Positions 24,803 to 34,560 are shown, numbered from the stretch's first letter. The stretch is DNA of 39,330 nt from Polaromonas sp. UBA4122 (GCA_002381615.1 DFWY01000009.1:21004-60333), one strand, 5' to 3'. Notes: a model not told the origin generated them from the sequence alone. Made by a program: numbers and translations.

Positions 24803-25996
24803 ATGAACCGATTCAAACTCAAACCAGTTGCTATTGTTTTAATAGCTGTTTGCGCAATAGGGGCGGTGGCTATAGCCATGTTTTATTCAAAATCAGGGAC
24901 TACGAACAAGTCCACGGCCATGCCCGCCGCGACCGCCCGGCCCGCGCTCACCGTGACCACGACACAGGCGCAAACCAGCGCCCTGCCGATCCAACTGACG
25001 GCCAACGGCAATATTGCCGCCTGGCAGGAAGCCAGCATCGGGGCGGAAAGCAACGGTCTGCGCCTGGCCGAGGTGCAGGTCAATGTGGGCGACGTGGTGC
25101 AGCGCGGCCAGCTGCTGGCCCGCTTTGCCGATGACAGCGTACAGGCCGACGTGGCACAGGACCGCGCCGCTGTGAATGAAGCCACGGCCAGCGCCCTGGA
25201 GGCGACGGCCAACGCCGATCGTGTGCGCACGCTTGCCGGCACCGGTACCTTCAGCGGCCAGCAGATCAACCAGTACCTGACCGCCGAGCAGACCGCCAAA
25301 GCGCGGGTGGAGTCCGCCAAAGCCGGGTTGGCGGCGCAAGCGCTGCGCCTGAAAAACACCCAGGTGCTGGCGCCCGACAGCGGCATCATCTCGGCGCGCA
25401 GTGCCACCGTGGGCGCCGTGCTGGCCTCGGGCACCGAGTTGTTTCGCCTGATTCGTCAGGGCCGGCTGGAGTGGCGCGCGGAGGTGACGTCCACCGAGCT
25501 GGGCCGCCTGCTGCCCGGTACCGTCGTCAGCGTGACGGCCGCCAGCGGCGCGCGGCTCTTGGGCCGGGTGCGCATGGTCGCCCCCACGGTGGACCCGCAA
25601 ACCCGCTCGGGCCTGGTGTATGTGGATCTGCCGACGGACCCCAAGACGGGCAGTCCGTCAGGCTTCAAGGCGGGCATGTTTGGCCGTGGCGAGTTTGAGC
25701 TGGGCAGCTCAAACGCCCTGACCGTGCCGCAGCAGTCCGTGGTGGTGCGCGATGGTTTCAGCTACGTGTTTCGCCTGAACGCCGACCAGCACGTCAGCCA
25801 GATCAAGCTGCAAATGGGGCGACGCGTGGGCGACCGGGTAGAGGTACTTTCAGGCCTCAACGCTGACGCGGTGCTGGTGGCCAGTGGCGCTGGTTTCCTG
25901 AACGATGGCGATCTGGTTAAAGTGGTCCCTGCTCCTGCTTCCACAGCAAATGCGCCTGTAGCCCCCGTCAAACCTTCGGCACCAGCTAGCAAATAA
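24803..25996 (+). CDS. RND efflux membrane fusion protein (periplasmic adaptor)
   Basis: A 397-residue HlyD/AcrA-type adaptor linking an inner-membrane RND pump to an outer-membrane channel. The N-terminus MNRFKLKPVAIVLIAVCAIG followed by AVAIAMFYSKS is an uncleaved anchor or signal peptide; this segment is encoded almost entirely by repeat copy B. It is not a good lipobox (Val precedes Cys). A lipoyl-like half-motif (ANGNIAAWQEASIGAESNGL, then VNVGDVVQRGQLLARFAD) begins at about residue 68. An alpha-helical hairpin spans about 115-180, and the second lipoyl half contains VLAPDSGIISARSATVGAVL. The beta-barrel and C-terminal parts follow. The stop lies 9 bp before the pump gene start, with AAGGAG between. 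No outer-membrane factor gene is nearby. Confidence 0.93.
   Translation: MNRFKLKPVAIVLIAVCAIGAVAIAMFYSKSGTTNKSTAMPAATARPALTVTTTQAQTSALPIQLTANGNIAAWQEASIGAESNGLRLAEVQVNVGDVVQRGQLLARFADDSVQADVAQDRAAVNEATASALEATANADRVRTLAGTGTFSGQQINQYLTAEQTAKARVESAKAGLAAQALRLKNTQVLAPDSGIISARSATVGAVLASGTELFRLIRQGRLEWRAEVTSTELGRLLPGTVVSVTAASGARLLGRVRMVAPTVDPQTRSGLVYVDLPTDPKTGSPSGFKAGMFGRGEFELGSSNALTVPQQSVVVRDGFSYVFRLNADQHVSQIKLQMGRRVGDRVEVLSGLNADAVLVASGAGFLNDGDLVKVVPAPASTANAPVAPVKPSAPASK
24828..24897 (+). repeat. Dispersed two-stem repeat, copy B (inside adaptor gene)
   Basis: This copy runs from TTGCTATTGTTTTAATAGCT to TTATTCAAAATCAGG. The first stem is GCTATT (24830-24835) with AATAGC (24841-24846). The central part is less regular but contains a GGCTATAGCC palindrome. 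It lies wholly inside the coding sequence, in frame, reading VAIVLIAVCAIGAVAIAMFY and on to the Ser-Gly boundary. Confidence 0.7.
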
Positions 25997-26005
25997 GGAG
26001 CAGTC

Positions 26006-29000
26006 GTGAACTTCTCCTCGCTCTCCATCAAGAACCCGGTGCCGGCCATCATGCTGTTTGTGCTGTTGTCGCTGGCGGGCATCCTGTCCTTCCGGTCCAG
26101 CGTGGTGCAGGATTTTCCCGATATCGAATTGCCCATCGTCACGGTCAGTGCCGCGCTGTCAGGTGCGGCTCCGGCGCAGCTGGAAACCGAAGTGGCCCGC
26201 AAACTGGAAGACTCGGTAGCCACGCTGCAAGGCGTGAAAAACATCTACACCAAGGTGCTCGACGGCGACGTGGAGGTCACTGTCGAATTCATTCTGGAAA
26301 AACCGATTACCGAGGCGGTCAACGACGTGCGTGACGCTGTGGCCCGCGTGCGCGCTGACTTGCCCGCCGACGTGCGCGACCCGTCGGTCACCAAGGCCTC
26401 GACCGCCGGCCGCGTGGTGTTGACCTTCACGGCGGCGGCCGCACCCACTCCGGCTGGAACCGGCCGCGCGAGCCCGCTCGATGACCAGGCCCTGAGCTGG
26501 TTTGTGGATAACGCCGTGGCCAAGCGCCTGCTCAGCGTGCCGGGCGTCGGTGCCGTCAAACGGGTGGGTGGCGTCAGCCGCGAAATCCGCGTCGAGCTCG
26601 ATGCCAACAAAATGGCGGCGCTGAATGTAGCCGCCATTGATGTGTCGCGCCGCCTGAAGCTGGTGCAGCAGGAAGCACCGGGTGGCCGCGGCGACGTGAG
26701 TGGCGCCGAGCAGTCGGTGCGCACCATTGCCACCGTCAAAACTGCGGCCGAACTGGCGATGCTGGACATCTCTCTGGCCGACGGTCGCCACATTCGCCTG
26801 GACCAGGTCGCCAACGTGCTCGATACCGTGGCCGAGCCCAGGTCCGTGGCGACTCAGGATGGCCGCACCGTGGTCGGCTTTGAGGTCTTCCGTACCAAGG
26901 GCGCCAGCGAAGTGGATGTGGCCCGCGGCGTGCGCGCCGCCGTGACCGAACTGCAGATGAACAACCCCACCATCACCCTGACGCCGGCCATCGACAACGC
27001 CCAGCCGGTGGCAGAAAACTTCCAGGGCTCGATGGAGTTGCTGTTTGAGGGCGCACTGCTGGCCATCCTGGTAGTGTGGTGGTTTTTGCGCGACTGGCGC
27101 GCCACGCTGGTGTCCGCTGCTGCTTTGCCGCTGTCGGTGATCCCGACGTTTTTGGGGCTCAAATACTTTGGCTACACGCTCAACACCGTGACGCTACTGT
27201 CGCTGGCCCTGGTGGTCGGCGTGCTGGTGGACGACGCGATTGTGGAAATTGAAAATATCGAGCGTCACCTGCGCATGGGCAAAACGCCGTACCAGGCCGC
27301 CATGGAAGCGGCCGACGAAATTGGCATGGCGGTGATTGCCACCACCTTCGCGCTGGTGGCGGTGTTTTTGCCGACCGCCTTCATGGGCGGCATTCCTGGC
27401 CTGTTTTTCAAGCAGTTTGGCTGGACCGCCGTGCTGGCCATTCTGGCGTCGCTGGTGGTGGCGCGGCTGCTCACCCCCATGATGGCGGCCTACATCCTGA
27501 AGCCGCACAAAAACGCAGCGCACGCCGACCCCACAGCCGCCTACCACGAGGCCCCCGATGGCTGGCTGATGACCCGCTACATGGCCACCATGCGCTGGTG
27601 CCTGCGCCACCGCGCGGTCACGATGACCGGGGCGGCCATTTTCTTCGTCGCCTCGGTGTCTCTGGTGCCCCTGTTGCCCACCGGCTTTGTACCGGCAGCG
27701 GACCGGGCCCAGACGCAGATCAACATCGAGTTGCCGCCCGGCAGCACCCTGGCTGAGACCCGCGCGGTGGCCGAGCAGGCGCGCGTCGCCAGCATGGGCG
27801 TCAAGGAAATCAAAAGCGTGTTCAGTTCGATCGGCGGCGGCTCCAGCGGCGATGCTTTTGCGCCCGGCGCCGCGGCCGAAGCGCGCCGTGCGGTGCTGAC
27901 GCTCACCACCAGCCACCGCAATGACCGGGCGGCGTCCATGGCCGATATCGAGTCGCAGCTGCGTCTCAAGCTGACCGACATTGCCGGCGCGCGCTTTACC
28001 GTCGGTCCACCCGATACGGGCGTCAAGATGCAGCTGGTGCTGCAAAGCGAAGACCCGGTGGCCCTGCTGGCCAGCGCGCAAAAGGTCGAACGCGAACTGC
28101 GCACGCTGCAGGGCGTCGGCAACGTCAGCTCCAGCGCATCGCTGGTGCGGCCCGAAATCATTGTGCGGCCTGACACCGCCCGCGCCGCCGACCTGGGCGT
28201 CACGGCCGCCAGCATTGGCGAAACCGTGCGCGTCGCCACAGCCGGCGACTACGACACCAGCCTGTCCAAGCTCAATTTGTCGGAGCGCCAGGTGCCGATT
28301 CGTGTCAAGCTGCCCGACGCCGTGCGCGCTGACCTGACGGCCTTGGCGCGCTTGACGGTGCCCGGCAAAATGACACCGACTGGGGCGGCTGCCCCCGTGA
28401 TGCTCGGCAACGTGGCCAGCATCAGCATGGAGAGCGGCCCTGCGCAGATTGACCGCCTCAACCGCAGCCGCAACGTGACGCTGGACGTGGAGCTGGGCCG
28501 ACGCCAGCTGGGCGACCTGAACGCCGAAGCCCGCGCCCTGCCCAGCATGAAAAGCCTGCCGCCCGGCGTGAAGATTGCCGAGCTGGGCGACGCGCAGGAG
28601 ATGCGGTCGCTGTTCGCCAGTTTTGGCATTGCCATGCTGATTGGCGTGCTGTGCATTTACGGTGTGCTGGTGCTGCTGTTCCATGACTTCTTGCAGCCCG
28701 TCACCATTCTGGCGGCTCTGCCCCTGAGCATTGGCGGCGCCTTCGTCGCCTTGTTGCTGACCGGGCGGGCACTGTCCATGCCTTCCATGATCGGCCTCAT
28801 CATGCTGATGGGCATCGTCACGAAGAACTCGATTCTGCTGGTGGATTACGCCATTTTGGCGCGTGAAAAGGGCATGAGCCGCTTTGACGCGCTGGTGGAC
28901 GCTTGCCACAAGCGCAGCCGCCCGATCCTCATGACCACCATTGCCATGGGCGCCGGCATGCTGCCGCTGGCCCTGGGCTGGGGCGCCGACCCGAGCTTTC

Positions 29001-29212
29001 GCTCACCGATGGCGATTGCGGTGATTGGCGGGCTCATGACCTCCACGCTGCTGAGTCTGCTGGTGGTGCCTGCCGTGTTCACCTATATCGACGACCTGGA
29101 GCATTGGTTCAGGCGCATGGCCGCGAAGTTGCAAAGACGCCGCGGCGAGGCAACCGGGGCAGAACCAGCGATTGCAGCGGACAGAAAAGCGGCAGAATCG
29201 CCGGCACCGTGA
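26006..29212 (+). CDS. RND efflux transporter permease
   Basis: A 1068-residue inner-membrane proton-driven exporter of the AcrB/MexB-type (hydrophobe/amphiphile) RND family. The N-terminal helix is in NPVPAIMLFVLLSLAGILSF, followed by VVQDFPDIELPIVTV. Membrane helix 4 carries the proton-relay aspartates Asp409 and Asp410 (GVLVDDAIVEIENIERHL), and helix 10 carries Lys940 (GIVTKNSILLVDYAILARE). Both periplasmic porter regions are present, though the second is compact. The start 9 bp after the adaptor stop, with AAGGAG, points to co-translation. Substrates cannot be read from the sequence. The nearby TetR gene is the likely repressor. A long frame on the opposite strand is a composition artefact. 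Confidence 0.96.
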   Translation: MNFSSLSIKNPVPAIMLFVLLSLAGILSFRSSVVQDFPDIELPIVTVSAALSGAAPAQLETEVARKLEDSVATLQGVKNIYTKVLDGDVEVTVEFILEKPITEAVNDVRDAVARVRADLPADVRDPSVTKASTAGRVVLTFTAAAAPTPAGTGRASPLDDQALSWFVDNAVAKRLLSVPGVGAVKRVGGVSREIRVELDANKMAALNVAAIDVSRRLKLVQQEAPGGRGDVSGAEQSVRTIATVKTAAELAMLDISLADGRHIRLDQVANVLDTVAEPRSVATQDGRTVVGFEVFRTKGASEVDVARGVRAAVTELQMNNPTITLTPAIDNAQPVAENFQGSMELLFEGALLAILVVWWFLRDWRATLVSAAALPLSVIPTFLGLKYFGYTLNTVTLLSLALVVGVLVDDAIVEIENIERHLRMGKTPYQAAMEAADEIGMAVIATTFALVAVFLPTAFMGGIPGLFFKQFGWTAVLAILASLVVARLLTPMMAAYILKPHKNAAHADPTAAYHEAPDGWLMTRYMATMRWCLRHRAVTMTGAAIFFVASVSLVPLLPTGFVPAADRAQTQINIELPPGSTLAETRAVAEQARVASMGVKEIKSVFSSIGGGSSGDAFAPGAAAEARRAVLTLTTSHRNDRAASMADIESQLRLKLTDIAGARFTVGPPDTGVKMQLVLQSEDPVALLASAQKVERELRTLQGVGNVSSSASLVRPEIIVRPDTARAADLGVTAASIGETVRVATAGDYDTSLSKLNLSERQVPIRVKLPDAVRADLTALARLTVPGKMTPTGAAAPVMLGNVASISMESGPAQIDRLNRSRNVTLDVELGRRQLGDLNAEARALPSMKSLPPGVKIAELGDAQEMRSLFASFGIAMLIGVLCIYGVLVLLFHDFLQPVTILAALPLSIGGAFVALLLTGRALSMPSMIGLIMLMGIVTKNSILLVDYAILAREKGMSRFDALVDACHKRSRPILMTTIAMGAGMLPLALGWGADPSFRSPMAIAVIGGLMTSTLLSLLVVPAVFTYIDDLEHWFRRMAAKLQRRRGEATGAEPAIAADRKAAESPAP

Positions 29213-29238
29213 GCAGAAATTGAAGGTTGACTGCTTGG

Positions 29239-29309
29239 CCTGAAATACAAGACAAATCGGCTCTCGGCCCTTTATTGACGGGCATGAACAGCTATTTATT
29301 TAATAGCTT
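29239..29309 (-). repeat. Dispersed two-stem repeat, copy E
   Basis: On the minus strand it begins CAAGCTATTAAATAAATAGC: the first stem is GCTATT/AATAGC. GCCC (29267-29270) and GGGC (29280-29283) form the second stem. It ends TCTTGTATTTCAGG. The last codons and TAA stop of rfaE2 are made by its first arm, and its other end lies 26 bp from the pump gene stop. Confidence 0.8.
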
Positions 29310-29793
29310 GTGGGCTTGACCGAATCTTCTGCACCAGCGCCGTGGTCGAATAGCCATCGACAAACGGAATCGCCAGCGCCTTGCCGCCATAGCGTTCCAC
29401 CACAGCGGTTTCGGCGAGCTTGCGCATGTCGTAGTCGCCGCCCTTGACCAGAACATCCGGCTTGAGCTCGGTGATCAGTTCCAGGGGCGTGTCCTCGTCA
29501 AACCAGGTGACCAGGCTGACCGACTCCAGCGCCGCCATCAGTGCGGCACGATCTTGCTGATTGTTCAGCGGACGATCCGGGCCTTTGCCCAGCCGTTTCG
29601 CCGAGGCATCGGTATTGAGCGCCACCACCAGACTGGCGCCGAGCTGGCGGGCCTGGGCCAGGTAAAGGGCATGGCCGCAATGCAGCACATCAAACACGCC
29701 GTTGGTAAACACGACGGGTCGCGGTAGCGCTGCCACACGCGCCTGCGCGTCTTCGCGCGCAGCCATCTTGGCTAAAAATGCCGGCGCGCTCAC
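29296..29793 (-). CDS. rfaE2: D-glycero-beta-D-manno-heptose 1-phosphate adenylyltransferase
   Basis: This enzyme activates heptose 1-phosphate with ATP to ADP-heptose for the lipopolysaccharide inner core. It is the stand-alone equivalent of the C-terminal domain of HldE. The nucleotidyltransferase core is intact: FTNGVFDVLHCGHALYLAQA with the HxGH motif, then VVALNTDASAKRLGKGPDRP and LVKGGDYDMRKLAETAVVER. GTG at 29793 overlaps the upstream stop in GTGA, typical of coupled translation, and gives 165 residues; an ATG at 29766 is a possible alternative. The kinase partner is not in this window. The C-terminal residues Ala-Ile-Lys and the stop come from repeat copy E. Confidence 0.93.
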   Translation of the reverse strand: MSAPAFLAKMAAREDAQARVAALPRPVVFTNGVFDVLHCGHALYLAQARQLGASLVVALNTDASAKRLGKGPDRPLNNQQDRAALMAALESVSLVTWFDEDTPLELITELKPDVLVKGGDYDMRKLAETAVVERYGGKALAIPFVDGYSTTALVQKIRSSPQAIK

Positions 29794-30659
29794 ACGGCTT
29801 GCGGCTTGGTGTCGGGCATCGCAGACACCGCCATCTCGCGGCTCAGCTCCTTGCGGTAGCGGTTGAGTTCCTGCACGGTTTTAAAATTCTGGTTCATCAA
29901 CAGGCTCATGTTGTGCAGGATGCGATCCACCACTTTGCCTTCCCACGCCGCATCAAACTTGATTTGCGTGTCGAGCCAGTGCTCCAGCCACTCGGGATTG
30001 GGCAGACGGCTTTGAACGGTGTCGCGTGGGAACAGGGTTTTGTTCACATGCAGATTGGTCGGGTGCAGCGCCTGCGACGTGCGGCGGGCACTGGCCATCA
30101 GGACACCGACCTTGGTGAAGGCGGCCTTGGCCTCATTGCCGAACTTGTTGATGGCGCGCTTCATGTAGCGCAGGTAAGCGCCGCCGTGGCGCGCTTCGTC
30201 CTGGCTGAGCTGGGTATAAATCTGCTTGATGACGGGCTCGGTGTGCCATTCGCTGGCGCAGCGATACCAGTGGTTCAGCCGAATCTCGCCGCAAAAATGC
30301 AGCATCAGGGTTTCCAGCGGGGGGGCCGGCTCGAACTCGAAGCGCACTTCGTGCAGCTCTTCTTCTGTGGGCGCTAGCTCGGGCCTGAAGTGCTTGAGGT
30401 ATTCCATGAGCACCAGCGCGTGTTTTTGCTCTTCAAAAAACCAGATCGACATGAAGGCCGAAAAATCACTGTCGTCCTTGTTGTCACGCAAAAACATTTC
30501 CGTTGCCGGCAACGCCGACCACTCGGTGATGGCGTTCATCTTGATGGTCTGTGCCTGCTCGTCAGTCAGTTTCGAGGCATCAAAACTGGCCCAGGGAATG
30601 TCCTTGTCCATGTCCCAGCGGACGGCTTCAAGTTGTTTAAACAGTTCGGGGTAAAGCAT
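29790..30659 (-). CDS. Ferritin-like di-iron protein (desaturase-like)
   Basis: A 289-residue protein of the ferritin-like superfamily, widespread in Burkholderiales but without a proven role. Four helices with metal ligands can be traced: Glu46 or Glu54 in ITEWSALPATEMF, Glu77 and His80 in FFEEQKHAL, Glu125 in HFCGEIRLNHWY, and Glu155 and His158 in SQDEARHGGAYL. This E...ExxH...E...ExxH pattern is that of di-iron oxygenases and acyl-ACP desaturases. ATG at 30659 follows AAGGAG by 6 bases, so the in-frame TTG five codons earlier is rejected. Its TGA overlaps the rfaE2 start. Substrate is unknown; lipid or envelope modification would suit the neighbour, but that is only inference. Confidence 0.85.
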   Translation of the reverse strand: MLYPELFKQLEAVRWDMDKDIPWASFDASKLTDEQAQTIKMNAITEWSALPATEMFLRDNKDDSDFSAFMSIWFFEEQKHALVLMEYLKHFRPELAPTEEELHEVRFEFEPAPPLETLMLHFCGEIRLNHWYRCASEWHTEPVIKQIYTQLSQDEARHGGAYLRYMKRAINKFGNEAKAAFTKVGVLMASARRTSQALHPTNLHVNKTLFPRDTVQSRLPNPEWLEHWLDTQIKFDAAWEGKVVDRILHNMSLLMNQNFKTVQELNRYRKELSREMAVSAMPDTKPQAV

Positions 30660-30903
30660 AGAAGCTCCTTGCAACGGATACGCAGAAAAATCTGCCTCGG
30701 ATGTTCTGGCGGTCCATCCTGGGGATTGGTCGCAATTTTAGGCGGCTAATGTGACGACAGGAGACTTGCAGGCTATTTACCTACAGAGTAGCGTTGTTTC
30801 GGCCCTCAGGTCGGAAGGCGTGCCGGCAAGAGGCCGTCCCCGCGATGTTTGCAGCCTGTGTCCGCACAGCCGTCCTGGCCAGTCTCTGCGCGAGACGATG
30901 CCG

Positions 30904-30921
30904 TTGGCAAAAAAATGCCAA
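30904..30921. promoter_or_regulatory. Perfect inverted repeat upstream of glutathione peroxidase
   Basis: TTGGCA-AAAAAA-TGCCAA has perfect 6-bp arms around six adenines, 38 bp upstream of the peroxidase start codon. It could be an operator for a redox or other regulator. No known consensus is assigned. Confidence 0.35.
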
Positions 30922-30959
30922 AATAAATTGGCTTCAATCAACTGTCAGCGAGTATTGCC

Positions 30960-31561
30960 ATGGTCGCCCTCCCTCTCAAACCTTTGCGCCTGATCACCTT
31001 GCTCGCCAGCATCGCGCTGTCCGCTCCAGCGGTCTGGTCGCAACGCCCGGCGCGCCTGCGCCGCTTGCTGCGCCAGCGGCCTGCTCCGGGCTTTTGCAAC
31101 AGAACGTCTTGCGCCTGCAGGATGAAAAACCGCAGTCGCTTTGCCAGTACAGCGGCAAAGTCGTGGTCGTGGTCAATACCGCCAGCTTTTGCGGCTTCAC
31201 GCCGCAATACAAGGGCCTGGAAGAACTTTATGCCAAATACAAAGACCGCGGACTGGTGGTGCTGGGCTTTCCCTCCAACGACTTTTCGCAGGAAACCGGT
31301 AGCAACAAGGAAATTGCGGATTTCTGCGAGAGCACCTTCGGCGTGAAATTCCCGATGTTCACAAAAACCACCGTGTCCGGCAAAGACGCCAGCCCCCTGT
31401 TCAAGCAGCTGGCCGACAAAACCGGTACCACGCCGCGCTGGAACTTTTACAAATACGTGATTGCGCGGGATGGTGTTAACGCGACCAGCTTCAACTCCCT
31501 GGCCGGCCCCACCAGCCGTCAGTTTGTTCAAGAGATCGAGAAACAGCTGGCCAGCCAGTAA
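30960..31561 (+). CDS. Periplasmic glutathione peroxidase, apparent frameshift
   Basis: Glutathione peroxidases reduce peroxides using thiols. The core, about 170 residues, is complete: VVVVNTASFCGFTPQYKGLE with a catalytic cysteine (not selenocysteine), GFPSNDFSQETGSNKEI and RWNFYKYVI. The only good start and signal peptide (ATG 30960, MVALPLKPLRLITLLASIAL then SAPAVW) lie in a different frame from the core. The frames must join at about 31036-31045, equivalent to one missing base; TGGTC read as TGGGTC would give a continuous signal peptide and mature protein. Either the gene is newly broken, or this is a single-base assembly error, which I think more likely because the rest is intact. A core-frame start further upstream gives an implausible N-terminus. 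Confidence 0.8.
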
Positions 31562-31735
31562 GCCTGAAAAGCCGTTACTCCAAGTAAAACCATCACCCAG
31601 TCACCATGTTGACTAAGCGGCAACTTTTCTTGTTTGATGGCATAGGGGCCAATTTTTCACCAGCCATCACGCGCTGCCAACGGCGTTCAAAGCAAGCCGC
31701 CTCACGGCGCGCCAAACGCTTGGCACAGCCTCCAT

Positions 31736-31768
31736 CCTGTCGGATAGGCCGGCCGCGACAGGTTTTTT
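31736..31768 (+). terminator. Rho-independent terminator
   Basis: CCTGTCG (31736-31742) pairs perfectly with CGACAGG (31756-31762) around a GC-rich loop, followed at once by six T residues. It lies 174 bp after the glutathione peroxidase stop, on the same strand, and is the only classical terminator I can point to in the window. The interval 31562-32003 otherwise shows no convincing gene. Confidence 0.6.
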
Positions 31769-32003
31769 GCGTTAACAAAAATTTACTTGAAGCATCGCGC
31801 ACAGGTGGGAACTACCACCGCCTAGCCTATCTCTAAAACTTGTGTTGGTCGCTCCCCAGCAGGCAGCGGCGGTCACATGACTCTTTTACTGTTGCGAAGC
31901 CTTCTGAACCGACTTGGTTTGGATGCAATTCCGGGGTGCTCATCCTCCTCCTCTTTCATTCGCGCCGGACCGCTTCGCAGCATTTTTATCTTGCGGGAAC
32001 CGC

Positions 32004-32239
32004 ATGAGCGGCGCTCCCCTGCGGGTTGCCGTCATCGGTTCCGGTATTTCGGGGCTGGCCGTTGCATATGCCCTGCTCGGCCTTTGTCGAAACGCCGCTC
32101 ACGGCGCACAAGCAGTTCAGCACGCCCGAACATTCACCGCGATCATTGGCATGCCGCTGAAGAGCTGTATGAAAAGCTGCCGCTGGTGGGCGGCTTGATG
32201 CGCTGGTTCAAAAAGCGCGCCAGGCAGAAAAGTGCTTAA
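32004..32239 (+). pseudogene. Remnant of an FAD/NAD(P)-binding oxidoreductase
   Basis: ATG at 32004, with GCGGGA before it, opens MSGAPLRVAVIGSGISGLAV and AYAL, a textbook dinucleotide-binding start (GxGxxG) of amine-oxidase or NAD/FAD-binding oxidoreductases. After about 25 residues similarity stops, and the frame ends at 32198 with no family-like sequence. A different frame ends at 32239 with RDHWHAAEELYEKLPLVGGL then MRWFKKRARQKSA, which looks like the end of another real protein, so an internal deletion may have fused two gene ends. I cannot name the second fragment. Repeat copy C begins at the next bases. Confidence 0.55.
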
Positions 32240-32240
32240 T

Positions 32241-32313
32241 TTGCTATATTTTTAATAGCTATTTGTGCCCGTATTTATTGGGCTTAAGTCACTTTTTTGC
32301 TCTAAAAAATCAG
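32241..32313 (+). repeat. Dispersed two-stem repeat, copy C
   Basis: It runs from TTGCTATATTTTTAATAGCT to CTCTAAAAAATCAG. The first stem is GCTAT/ATAGC, and the second is GCCC (32267-32270) with GGGC (32280-32283). The final TCA (32310-32312) is the TGA stop codon of the glutathione S-transferase gene read on the other strand. Confidence 0.8.
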
Positions 32314-32924
32314 CTTGGATGGGTTTCCACGAAGCTGGGGCGTTGAAGCAGTTTTTCCTGCAACTTTGCCAGATTGGGACAGGTCTCGCGCCAATTGATC
32401 TGGGCGAAGCGCAAATCCAGATAACCCAGCGCGCAGCCAACCGCCACATCCGACAGGCTGAGGTGAATGCCGCTGCAAAAAGGCTTGTCGCCCAAGCCGG
32501 TGCTCATGGCTTTGAGCGTGGCGTCAATTTTGCCCATCTGCCGCGCTATCCAGGCGTCGCTGCGCTGCTCGGCACTGCGGCCCGGCCAGGTGGCCTCCAG
32601 CCGGGCCAGGATGGCCGCATCGAGCAAACCGTCGGCCAGCGCCTCCCAGGTTTTGACCTCGGCACGCTCGCGGCCCTGAGTGGGAATGAGCTTGCCCACG
32701 GGCGACAGGGTATCCAGGTATTCGACGATCACGCGGGAGTCAAACACGGCTTCACCGCCTTCCATGATCAGGCAAGGCACCTTGCCCAAGGGGTTGGAAG
32801 CGATGATGCTGGTATTAGCCGCCCAGACATCTTCCAGTATCAGCTGGTAGTCGAGCTTTTTCTCAGCCATCACAATGCGCACTTTACGTACGTAGGGGCT
32901 GGTGGCGGATCCGATGAGTTTCAT
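32310..32924 (-). CDS. Glutathione S-transferase family protein
   Basis: A 204-residue GST-fold protein. The N-terminal thioredoxin-like domain reads MKLIGSATSPYVRKVRIVMA, with NPLGKVPCLIMEGGEAVFDS containing the cis-proline and the glutathione-binding Glu/Asp-Ser turn. The alpha-helical C-terminal domain holds SLSDVAVGCALGYLDLRF. It resembles the YibF subgroup. The likely catalytic Ser/Thr/Cys near position 9 is a serine. It is divergent from purB with 144 bp between. No clear Shine-Dalgarno sequence precedes the ATG. The physiological substrate is unknown. The stop codon is shared with the border of repeat C. Confidence 0.93.
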   Translation of the reverse strand: MKLIGSATSPYVRKVRIVMAEKKLDYQLILEDVWAANTSIIASNPLGKVPCLIMEGGEAVFDSRVIVEYLDTLSPVGKLIPTQGRERAEVKTWEALADGLLDAAILARLEATWPGRSAEQRSDAWIARQMGKIDATLKAMSTGLGDKPFCSGIHLSLSDVAVGCALGYLDLRFAQINWRETCPNLAKLQEKLLQRPSFVETHPS

Positions 32925-33050
32925 GGTAGGAGGGGGATCGAGATCGTGGTCTGGGGAAAGCGTATTCTATCGAGTCAACCCCCGTCCCGGCTGATGTAGC
33001 GCAAAGGCGCGCAAAGCTGCACCGTTTCAGCGTCCCACCGCTGCAGGTAG

Positions 33051-34448
<1,398 letters not shown>

Positions 34449-34560
34449 GAACTAAGTTTAAAGCAGTCCTGGAGCGCTGGCTGAAAGGCCCGCACGCTCA
34501 TCGGCGGACTCACCCGCTGCTGCGCCAAAGCAGACGCGGCAGGCGAAACAGATTGGTCGC

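Noticed and set aside
27194-28909. An open frame of 571 codons opposite the RND pump gene
   Set aside because: It has a His/Gln/Gly-rich composition typical of antisense shadow frames, and the pump gene is intact with all its key residues.
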